64,000 nt of DNA, from assembly GCF_004193775.1 (NCBI RefSeq), contig NC_041009.1:45501534-45565533 (forward strand). Direction: 5' to 3'. Origin of the DNA: Glycine soja (Eukaryota > Streptophyta > Magnoliopsida > Fabales > Fabaceae). The notes under the pieces are model-generated. The model did no database searches, was not told the origin of the DNA, and saw nothing but the letters and a program-made list of their open reading frames with translations. Of the stretch, positions 50,350 to 62,400 are shown one piece after another (within the stretch, counting starts at the first letter, position 1; each line of letters opens with the position of its first letter). A program made the translations under genes and the position numbers.

Positions 50350-50720
50350 TTATAAGTCATGGGAATCTTGTTAATAATATATGTGCGTGTTTACTGTTTA
50401 GGGGACCAGAAGTAGCCTCTGGTGTATAAAAACAAAGTATATATAACAGATATCTCAGTTGGCAGTCGCAGGTATCAAATGTAAGATCCTGTGCTGTGTT
50501 CAAAGGTGAATCAATGAAAAAGTTGAACAAAGAGAGAAGAGAAGAGACCATGGTCCTAATGGATCTCTTTATTATTAAGGTAGGGACGCCACTGCCCCAG
50601 CTTTTAATGGACACACCTTCCCTCCATGCCTGCTTCTCTCTTTTATTATCTGTCGCTTGCATAGCTTCCTTTATTCTACATTCAAAAATTACTTGCAATT
50701 CTTTTAAGTGTGAAGATCCA
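50350..50720. other. Unassigned, less AT-rich island
   Basis: This 370-bp stretch has clearly higher GC content than several kilobases on either side and contains overlapping 113-codon open frames on both strands without a recognisable domain. Two segments (aagagagaag at about 50527 and its inverse cttctctctt at about 50634) could pair as a long-loop hairpin. It could be a degraded gene, a transcribed non-coding locus or a transposon remnant. Confidence 0.35.
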
Positions 50721-53360
50721 TTTAGGTTTTATAACATGTTTAGTTATCCTCAAAAAGTACAATTTTGCACATTAAAAATTTACTTCAAAATTGAGTTTCT
50801 TAGAAATAACAGTTTGGTTACTTATTTCTCAAATTGAAATTCAATTTCTAAACTTTAATTTAAATATGCACATAGGTTGCATGATTCTCCTTTTAAATAT
50901 TTGATGTAATTATATATTTAGAACTTAAATTTGAAATAATTGGTTAACGTATAACAAAAACCTATCTTAGTTGTTCCACACACTTTGTAGTATTAAAAAA
51001 TTTATTTTCTTTTAGTGTTAAGATATCTTAAAGTATATAAATTTATTTATGGGACTGATATTTTCTAACAAAATATTTTCTCACACATATTGGAGATTAA
51101 ATCTTTGATTATATGTTTTAAGATATAAAATTATTTATCAACCACACAATAATAGTTGTTAAAAAAAATTATGTTGCGTGGCAATGTGACATGCATCACC
51201 TTCTCCTCTTTTTTTTTTTTTTTTTGAAAAATATCAATAGATGTTCTTGCCTCTTGGAGTAATAATTAAAAATAAAAAATATTAAATATTTAAAAATATT
51301 TTTATTAGATTAAGACTTTAAAACATAATATTTATTTTTAATTACTTATAAATATTTAATAAAATATATCAATTTTTTTTAATCTAACACCTTAAAATCA
51401 TTTACGAATAAACTTATTTTTAATAATAACAAATAAATTATTAAAAATTTAATATATTGTCATTGCTAGATTGTTTTTATATTGTTACTCGATAGTTGCC
51501 TCCTGGTGAAATGCACATGTAAGTTTGGAGAGAATGTTCTTTTTTTTTTTATGTATAAGTAATCATATTTGATAATTGATATGAATTTTTAAGTTGCTAT
51601 TATTTTATTATAATAGTCAAGACATTTTCCATACATAATTTGTGATTAAATAGTAATATATAAAAAAATAATAGTATCGTTATTTATTCTGTAATATTTT
51701 ATCGAGTTGTTTTGCCTTCAGATTTATTTGAACCGGTCTATTTCATTAGTCTTCTTTGTAAATAAGAAAATAAATAAAAATTCTTAATTTAAAACCCATA
51801 AGATAAGAGTAACTTCTTTCTAAAATTACATGCATCTTTCATTCTTTCTTCTTCAAAAAGATAGCATCTATTATGTCAGATTTTAAAGAGATAAAGTTTC
51901 GAATGTCCAAATCAGATACACAAGTTTATAATGTCAAATGACAATTAGGTTTCAACCTCAATTTCCTTTTCCGTTACTTTTCATTGTTAAATAGCAATAT
52001 GATATAAAAAGACTAATTAACTTTAAGTAACACCGAATATCTCCTGATGGTAAAAAAATAAATAAAATCGTGAGATGTGGACATCCAACGGGTTAAAATG
52101 AAACAAAAAAAATGCCAAAGTTATATATTTTTTTGTTTGGATTAGTTTATTTTACATTTTAAATACTTTAATAGAAAAATACAAAAAGAGTTTTTTGTAA
52201 ACAATTATTATAACGCATAGATAGAAAATTAATCATGTTATTATTAGCATAATCAATCAGTTAGCTTTTTTTATTATATAAAATCAAACTTAGATACCCA
52301 AAAAATTATAACAAATTAGGCATGTTACTCAACTAAACTAAATCTCTTTTTATATCAATTAATTATTTAATTAACAGGTGATTCAAATGATAAATAAATT
52401 TGAATAATTTTTTCAATGATCTCCATAATGTAAGGATTTTGAACCTACACAACATATAATTGGAAAAATAAACTTCATCTCCCACCGATATTCAAATAGC
52501 ACATGCAATAACACTTCAACATGAAATATCCTAAAAATACTGATTAAGTAATATATAAATAGATTTTTTTATATTAAATTACAGGATTAAAGTATATTAA
52601 TAGCATTAAATATTTTTTTTTTATAGAAACTCTATTTTTATTTTCACACTTTTTAAAAGAAATTTAATGATTATTTTATAGTGCCATCAAGTTACATATC
52701 AACGTTGGTATGATTATAATTATATTTATATTTATCTCTCTCTATATAAATAAGTAAGTTATTCAGAAAAAGTAAGTTTGTGGTATTTTGTCAATTTTTA
52801 ATTTCTCGTCCAAAAACAGGGCGAATTAGTAAATTTATGTATGACAAATTGGTAAACTAATGTTGGGATTCTTTTCTCATAAATTAATATTTAATGTTTC
52901 TATGTTTTATAGTAAATGTTTTTATAATAAATGCCTTTTTTTTAAATATAATGAATGTTGGAAAATTAATTATTAAATGGTGTAATTTACTTTTTTTTTT
53001 ATAATCACTCCCAGTAATGTATTGCGTGGGGGGGTTGAAATCGAAATGAAAATCAAAGTTCTTTTCCACAAATTGAGTGTTGAGTTGTCAATGGAGTTCA
53101 ATGGGTGTGATAATTTAATTAAAAGAGTAATTAGGAACTAAGTGGCATAAATAAAAGAAAAAAAGAGTTAGTCCTAGCAAAATTGGAATTTACTTGTGTT
53201 GGAATCTTACAAGCATTGGCATCTGGATATTATTAGTCCTTGAAAAAGGGGGGTTTAAAGTAAATTCCGCAGCTTGAATCTATTACAATTTACACACTCT
53301 CTTAATTCACCTTTCTTGTTAAGAAAGTTGCTCCCAATCTTCAATCCTTGACTCTGCACC

Positions 53361-53368
53361 TATATAAA
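53361..53368 (+). promoter_or_regulatory. TATA box of PA200
   Basis: tatataaa lies 50 bp upstream of the start codon at 53418, followed by cacaccacc. If transcription starts about 30 bp downstream, the 5' UTR is very short (about 25-30 nt). Confidence 0.6.
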
Positions 53369-53417
53369 CACACCACCAAACTCATTTTTCGCATTTCCTC
53401 CAAATCAAACAACAAAA

Positions 53418-56400
53418 ATGCATCTCTACAATGCATGGCTTCCGCCGCCGGTGGCGTCTCAGACCTCCGGCGAGCGCGACTCCTTCGCCCGCCTCATCGC
53501 CGCCGTCAACTCCTCCTTCCGCTCCGACGATCCCGATTCCGTCTACTCTACTCTCAAATTCATCTCCGTCCTCGACCTGTCAGTTTCACCACTCCTCAAT
53601 TTCCCAATCTCCGCCTTCTCCTTTTCCCTAATTCCTTCTTCAATTTTATCTTACTTTTTGCTTTCGCTGTATTTCTCTCCCGTACGGCTCAATTCGGAAG
53701 ATTCTCGAATATCGTTTCGATTGATTTTCCGCTGTTTTTTTTAGCAAGTGCTGTGGTGCGAGGTTTTGGAAAATGATGTTGAATTTGTGATCGAAGGTTG
53801 CGAAGTGTTGTTAGAAGTTACTGAAAGGCTTAGGAGTGTGAGATTCATGGTTCTGTGAGCAGTTTAGCTGATTATGTGAATGGAAAAAAATAGTTTAGGA
53901 GAGTGATTTAATTGGTTTAACATGTTTTATTCTGCTTAATTGCAAGGAAATGATGATTTTTTTTCCTTTCAAAACAAGTTAATAAGATTAAGTGATTTCT
54001 TTCACTGTGTGTTCTGAAGATATAGTATGCTTACTTAACTCTTATCAGTATCAGTGATTTCGTATATTGTATATTAACTGGCCGAGGTTGTGTAATACTG
54101 TTATTGTTTGCTTCGGTGTATGTTATCCAGTGGAATACTTTTGTTAGAAGCAAGGTTTTAAAATGCAGTTGCGGTTGCAGTTTTGTTGCTTTCCTTTACA
54201 TTGCGGGAAATAGCGGATAAATGTGGTCGCAGTGATTCCAAAAACCTTGATGTTGTGTCTGAAATTGTGGTCACGGACCTTTTTTTAAAAACCTTGGTTA
54301 TAAGTAATGGCTCTATTTTTACTTCCAAAACTGCATAATATCTAAGTAGTGGACGTGAGTGTTTTTTTTTTCACTCATGGCTTGTATCCAGATGGAGTTG
54401 GTTGTTGGGTTGAAATCTAACTTTTTACGTGTGTTGTGCAGTTTCATAAAGGCAAAAAGTGATTTAGCTTTGGAGGATGTTCGCAACCTTATCCATAAGG
54501 GCCTTGAGATATTTCATGTGTCCCGTAATAAGCTTTATGCTCAGGTGATGCTGCATTTTGTCTTGGATGAGATGCAGAGTTTTCTTGTTCTTTTTATGTC
54601 TTGGGTTGCTCTTAAATGATTGTGCCATTTTTTGTTTATTAGGTTAGATGGGGAAATTTCTTAGTCAGACTACTCAACAAATATAGGAAAAAGATTTCAC
54701 TGACTACTGAATGGAGGCCACTGTATGATACACTGGTTAGCACACATTTTACTAGGTGAGTTTTGTATTAGTACTGTTGCTGCTTCAGCCTTAATTGGTT
54801 TAAAGTTATTCTGTTCTGTACTTAATTTGTGATTCTTAGTTAGCTCAATGAAAGGAAAAATAAAATAAAAGAAGGCAAGTCCTGAGGATTTAATCCTTGA
54901 CATGGCAATAAATCCACAAGTTACCTTTGTTATAAGCTTAAGTTTGACTTTTGAATTCGGTGTTATATTTTTTTCCATTTACTTTTGAAATTTAATAATC
55001 TCTGGGCTCTTGCTAAATCAAAATATGGAGTTGAATTTATATTGAATAATTTATTTCTTTTCTGCATATGAGATTTCAAAATTTGAGGTTGGGGATTTTG
55101 AATTATATTATTGCTGCAGAAGTACAGGACCAGAAGGTTGGAGAATAAGACAGCGACATTTTGAAACTATAACTTCCCTTGTTCAGTCCTGCCGGAGATT
55201 CTTCCCATCAGGTTCTGCCTTTGAGATATGGTCTGAGTTTAAGTGAGTGCTCTGGCGTTGTTTCTGCATAATGTTGAGTTATTATGAGAGTTTGTCTTTT
55301 ATTTATTTTGTACTTGATATTGATGCTGAGCCGAGTTAAAGTGAATTTTCTGTGAATCAATACTTCCAGTGAGTGGAATAATGCTGGACCTGTATTAGTA
55401 GGACTTTTATATTCTTTTTCCTACTTTGAGCTTTTGATTTAATTTGTTTTTTGTTCTTAATTCCTTTTCTTTGGGTTGGATAAATACTTTCGGTGAGTGG
55501 AATCATGCTGGACCTGTATTAGGACTTTTATATTATTTTTTCAACTTTGAGCTTTTGATTTAATTTGTTTTCTTCTTAATTCCTTTTCTTTGGGTTGGAT
55601 AATTTGTAGATTTTTATTGCAAAACCCATGGCATAATTCATCCTTTGAAGGTTCTGGCTTTGCAAGACTGTTTCTCCCCACAAATCTGGATAATCAGGCC
55701 TTTTTTACACAGTAAGCATAAAATTCTAAGGATATTTTTTTGGTGTGATATCTGACATGACTTCCTGCGAATTAAATTTTATAATTGGATTGGCAGGGAT
55801 TGGATAACAGAGTGTATAGAGTTGTGGGAATCTATACCAAATTGCCAATTCTGGAACAATCAATGGGCAGATGTTATTGCTCGTGTTGTAAAAAATTACC
55901 ACAATGTTGACTGGGAGTGCTTCTTGCCTTTGCTTTTTGCTAGATACTTGAATATGTTTGAGGTGAGCATGTAAACTCTTCTAGCAATGTTGGTTTTATT
56001 CACACTTTGATTGAATGTTTTGGCATTGGACGTAGATTAATTGAAAATGAATAGGAAATAGATATAATCTATCTCTCTGAAGACTCTTATTCTGAAGCTT
56101 AAATCTTGTCTTCTTTTTCCTACTTCTTTTTTAAATTAATATTGATAACCTTGTTTGTTATCGCAACTGAGATTTTAGCTAAACATCTAAAAGATGTTTT
56201 TTTTAACACTTTCAACTGTTGAAACATAATTAATTACATTCAAGCGTTTTAGTGGTTAATACTGAATATTAAAAGAATGAGGTATCTTTTATGGATTAAT
56301 GCTGGATGTTAGGGTTTTTCTCATTTATTAATTATACATGCACACCTTATTTTTTTCCTTTGCTTTTTGAGTTTGCATAAGTAAATTGGATGTACCTGCT

Positions 56401-59400
56401 GACAGTGGTAACAGTTAGCTTCATGAAGTGTAACTTTTAGCTCTTGGTGTAAAGTCCTTACTTTGCTAGCAAAACTAGCTAATGTATTTTCAAATACATA
56501 TATGAAGTAAATAGTGCATTCTTTGGGTACACTAGTTGACCTATTGCTACACCCATGTTTTGTGTAAATTTTATTACCTATTCATAAGAGCTAATTGATC
56601 TATATCTTGTAAATCATAGGTACCTGTTGCAAATGGAAGTGGATCATATCCCTTTTCACTGGATGTCCCAAGAAATACTAGGTTCTTGTTCTCCAATAAA
56701 ACTTCTACTCCTGCAAAGGCTATTGCCAAATCAATAGTAAGCAAATATTCTGTTACTTCTGTGAAATTATAACATTGGAACCATGTTCTGGTTTCTTAAT
56801 TTTAGTTTAATAATCTTTTTTAATTGCAACTGCAGGTATATTTACTAAAACGTGGTAGTTCATCAGAAAAGCACTTTGAGAAATTGATCAACATTTTGGA
56901 ACAGTTTGTTTACTCACTTATTGCTCTGATTATTTTGCTTAACTAAGCTTTCTTTGTCTTCACAATTCAGTTATTTCCGTAATTTTTTTAACTGGCATTT
57001 ATTCTTGTAGATATTATCATCCCTCAAATGGGGGTCGGTGGACCTATGCATTGGAGCGGTTTTTGTTTCATTTGGTGTTTCAATTTCAAAAGCGTCTACA
57101 GAATGAACAGTTGTAAGAATTGATTATAATTTGTCATCTATTTTATTTTTTGTCTGTTTTGTGCAACTGAAGAAGTTGTGTATTATAGGGGCATAAATAA
57201 TAGCAGACCCACCGAACAGCATCTTGGGGAATTAGAGAGGGTTTTCTTTGTTAATTCAGTGCTAAAGTTAATTGACCGTGGTCAATACAGCAAGAATGAA
57301 CATCTCTCTGAGACAGTTGCTGCAGCAACTTCTATACTGTCCTATGTAGAACCCTCATTGGTTCTGCCATTTGTGGCATCTCGGTTTCGAATGGCCCTTG
57401 AGACGGTTAGTACTTCTGCATGAATTTTATGTTAGAATTTCAATAGTTATATGTGGTCAATGGCTTATCCAAAGCATAATATTTTTCTTGATAGAATGTC
57501 TCCTGAAGGATATGATATGATGATATATTCTTGTGAATGTGTAAATGATATATTTTATTAGATTAGTTTGTTTTCTTGACCAAATTCATTTTTCCTATCC
57601 AAATGATAATGTCTTGTGAAGTATATGATACATTCTTGTCAACATAAATGATTATTTTAGTAGATACTTTGTTTTTCTGACCAAATTCATTTTGCCTAGC
57701 CAGATGACTGCCACTCACCAGTTGAAAATTGCCGTTATGTCAGTGGCATTTGTCGGGCGTTCACTATTTTATACATCTGTATCAGCTTCCTCCATGAAAC
57801 CAATTGATCTTGGTGGTGGTGATGAAACATTCATTGATCTTGTGGGGGTTTCATTATCCAATGCATTACTTGGCATGGATGCTAATGACCCTCCAAAAAC
57901 CTTGGCTACCATGCAATTAATTGGTTCCATATTTTCAAATGTGAGCTTTCAACTTTTTGATATGTTGAATAAAAAACTTCTTACTACTATAGATGAATCT
58001 TTACCTGTCTACCCTGTAAATGCAGTTGGCTTTATTGGATGATAAAATTGATGACCTATCATTTATGCCGATGATCCGCTTTTCAGAGTGGCTGGATGAG
58101 TTCTTATGCCGCCTGTTCTCCCTACTTCTACACTTGGAACCCGGCAATGTTATGTAAGTAATGGTGCTAAGGTCCTCTCTTGTTCATGTTACTTTATTTG
58201 GAAAAATAATTGTTTAACTGGATTTTATATGTTGCTTATAATCGGAAAACTGGTTTCTGGTACATTAGAAATGAAGGTCTGCAATCATCAGCAGCAACAG
58301 GAACTTTCCTGGTTGATGATGGTCCATACTACTTCTGTGTGCTTGAAATTCTGTTTGGGAGGCTTTCAAAATCACTGTATAATCAGGTATTACTTATGAT
58401 TTAAAAATACTTCATAGTTACTACAATTTCTTGGCTAATATATTGTCTTTCTCTTCACTGATATGTCAATAGGCTTTGAAGAAAATTTCCAAGTTTGTGA
58501 GGACAAATATTCTTCCCGGTGCTGTTGCAGAGGTTGGACTGCTTTGTTGTGCGTGTGTTCACTCAAACCCGGAAGAAGCAGTTAGTCAACTTGTTGAGCC
58601 AATATTACTGTCTGTGATATCTTCTTTGAAAGGAACACCACGCACTGGATTTGGAGGAGGAGGAACTTTTGATGCTTCTGCTTCATCAAAGGTACCTTTT
58701 TTTGGTCAGTTGTGGTTATCTTTCACTGCAATGTTGCTTCTGGATTTTCTTGAAAGCTGAGTTATTTTTTCAGGTTAGATCCAGCATTTCACCAGCTCTT
58801 GAGGCTTCAATTGACTATCAACTTAAGATATTGTCTGTTGGCATCACATATGGAGGTCCAGCGATCCTCCACTACAAGGATCAATTTAAAGAAGCTATCT
58901 TCTTGGCTTTTGACTCACCATCTTGGAAGGTCTTATTCTTCCCATGCTTGATTTGTTTATTCAAATAAGTTGATTATGTTCTCTTACAGATTAACATGAA
59001 TTTTGGTGGTTAATAATGGAGTGATCCATTGGTTCTCTAAATTTGATTTTCTTACTTCCAATGTCAGGTTAATGGGGCTGCTGATCATCTTCTTCGGTCC
59101 CTTCTTGGAAGTCAGATTCATTATTATCCAATAGATCAGTATAAGTATGTACATAGAAGGGTTTGACTATGTTTATTTAGTTCCCCCCCTCATTCTGTGG
59201 TTTTATTTTTTATCTGGACATTCAAACATAAAAGTTTTTGGTTTGTAGGTGTGTTCTTAGTCACCCTGATGCTGTTGCTCTAGAAGAATGGATTAGCACA
59301 AAAGGTTTTTCCACTGATGAAAAGTTGATCCCAAAGTGGCATATTCCTTGTGATGAAGAAGTTCATTTTGCAAATGAGCTTTTAGACATTCACTTCAAGT

Positions 59401-62400
59401 CAGCTTTGGATGATCTTTTGAAAATATGCCAGACTAAAATCCATGCCGACCAAGGTATATAACAAATAAGCTTGTCTTAAGTAGTTTATGCTTTATCCTG
59501 TCATTCTTTTAGCAAGATAAATTATTTGAGTTCCTTTTTGACAAAGTTAGAAATCTGGTATTGATTCTGAATTTTTATTTTTTGAAATCATCTATGTCAA
59601 TACTGATTATTCTGATTTTTTGGAATTGATTTCCCCCCCACTTTTTTCTGTTATATGATTTGTTGATCATGACATGAAAATGCATTTGGATGGTAGTGTT
59701 CCATGAAGAAGTTCCTACTTGGCTAATACAAATGTATGCTTTTTGCTATATTGAATGTACTTTGTCATGCAGGAGACGAGAAAGAGCACTTGAAGGTGAC
59801 TCTTTTGCGTATTGAATCATCGTTGCAAGGACTTTTTTCTTGTTTGCCCGATTTTGTCCCAGACTCTAGGAATGGAATGGTTGAAGATTCAAACCATATG
59901 TTTTTAATTGCCGGGGCCACAGGTTGTACTGTTGGTAGTACTGCTCTGAGAGAAAAAGCTACTGAGGTTGTACATGCAGCCTGCAAGTAAGGATCACACT
60001 TAATGCTACTCTGTACATTGTTCCTTCAACTTATGTTCTTGTGCCATTCTGAAATCCTGTTAATCTTTTTGGTTTAATAGATATGTCCTGGAGAAAAAAT
60101 CAGATGACAGCATCCTGTTGATACTGATTATTCGCATCATTGATGCTTTAGGAAACTATGGTATTGACTTCTACATCTGATTAAGTTTTCACTTATTTCT
60201 CTGTTTTCTGTTTGTATATGCACTGCCTAATTTATTCTATTTCCTTTTTTCTACACAGGAAGTTTGGAGTATGATGAGTGGTCTAGTCACAGGCAGGCTT
60301 GGAAATTAGAATCTGCTGCCATAATAGAACCCCCCATTAATTTCATTGTGTCATCTCATTCTAAAGCAAAGAAAAGGTATTAATACTTTGAGAACTCATC
60401 TTTCTTGATTACAGGAAGAGTGTTCGAAGACCTTTTAATAAATCTCTGATGTTTGTGGTATATCCAGACCTAGGTGGGCTCTTATTGACAAGGCATTTAT
60501 GCACAATACATGGAGGTCTTCACAAGCATCCTATCATCTTTACCGTACAAGTGGGAATTTCTGCCCATCTGATCATGTGACTATGTTGATGGATGATTTG
60601 TTGAGTCTCTCGTTGCATAGCTATGAAACTGTCCGCCTGTAAGTGAGAAACCCTTGGCTAACGAAAACATAAATGTTTTATATTATGATTTTTTTTTTTT
60701 GCGTAAGCACGTGGTTTGATATATAGCATATTTATTTATTTTCCATATTTAATCTCATCTAGTTAGTTTTGCCATATTCGTTGAACAAACAGAATCTAGA
60801 GTTCTTTTTGAAGGAGCAAAAAGTAGCAGAATAAAATCAGTTCAGATACAGGCTTTTATGTAGCATTTAGATAGTTACATCATTAATGGTCTAACATTGC
60901 AAAGACTTTGGAATTGTGTATAATAAATGAACAATAGTTTATAGCAAGCAGAAAGGAAAAGATAAAGGGACTTAAAAGTATCGTCTGTCACTGCTGCAGT
61001 TTTAATCTCCAAGCTATGGTATGGATCCTTATGTCAAATTTTACTTCATAGTAGACAATAGGGCCCTATAGCAGTGTAGCGGAGCTTCCCTAGACAAATT
61101 CAGTAGTGGCTGCAACCCTAGCAAAATTAACAGCTTTTCCTATGCTACAGTGACGTTACTGTGATGGGCTTTAGAAACCCATTTTTACCCCTGAAATGCT
61201 GCCTTTTTTTTTTGTTGGAGTTAAAATTGCAACCCCCCCACCCCCAATTTTTCTGACGTGGTTTTTGATTCAAAAGTATCATGTTTATGAAACCCTTCTT
61301 CCTCAATCATTCCTGGAAAAAAGCTACCTCTGTTTTGAACGCTGTTGTCTGACCCAGTGACCTGCTGCTTGCTGGCACACCAGCCCTGACATTTCCAACC
61401 AATGACCAACTACACATGGAAATCTGTTCTTCCTTTGGTTTCTGTTCATGCATCACAATTCACTTAGCTTAGTCGCTGTTTACACTTCACTGCTCGCAGA
61501 TGTATTCTTTTTTGGTGTGTTTGTGTTTTGTTCTTTCTTCTTCCTACACACATTACAGGTCTATTTTTCCTGTGTTCTGTTCTATCTCCTGTTGTACTTC
61601 ATACAGTTCACATTTTCCTAAGTTTTATCTTACGTGCTGTTTAATTTCACCTTCACCTTTCATTTTTTTGACTTCATTCCTATGTTCTTATTAGTTATTG
61701 TTCCTAGGTTATATTTGTAAACTGTGGATTATTATTTATCATGAATTTATTTAATTTTGGATATATAGTTTTTAATTTTTGAGTATTTATATGTGTGGTA
61801 TAAATTATTCTGTTTATATTATAATATTTAAAATAGCAGCCAACCTGCTTTCCTTTATCCTGCTATGACATTGTCTTTGCTGGCTGGTATGTGCCACTAT
61901 TTGGAATTGGTAACTAGGTTTTATTCCTCCTCACGTTATAATCAAAGAAAAGATTCTTCATGTTTGAGTAAGACTCCTTGCACTGCCTGTTAGGTCAGCT
62001 GCTGATTTATTCATCCTGGCAAATGAAACTAGTTTATAAAGCTGAAAAACACCAATGAGAATCATCTGTTAGTGATTGCTTAGGTGGATATCTTTTCATA
62101 TTCTCTTGAACTTGTTTGTTTCTTCTCTAATGAAATTAATTCTCTCACAAAAGTAAAGTAAAGAAAAAAATGTGCAATGGTATCCATGTATAATTCAAAC
62201 TGTGTTTTGGTGCTTTTTTGGGGTATCACGTGTAAATGTGTAATAGAAGTTCAGTATGCTTCTATTTCATTAAATTGCTATGTAAATGTTTATATTGATT
62301 CTCTTTATTTTTAGAACATGAGAGAATATTTTATCAGATCTTATAGACTATTCTCTAAGATTAATTTCCCTATTTTCTCATTATTTCTTAAGATTAGTTT

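Larger units (their letters stand above)
39240..53330. other. 14-kb gene-poor AT-rich region
   Basis: No intact gene was found. Recognisable contents are an RNase H-like relic (45080-45300), TIR elements (45694-45821 and 49171-49930), a TA microsatellite (43797-43828) and a less AT-rich island of unknown nature (50350-50720). The remainder is low-complexity A/T sequence in which short open frames show no domain. Confidence 0.65.
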
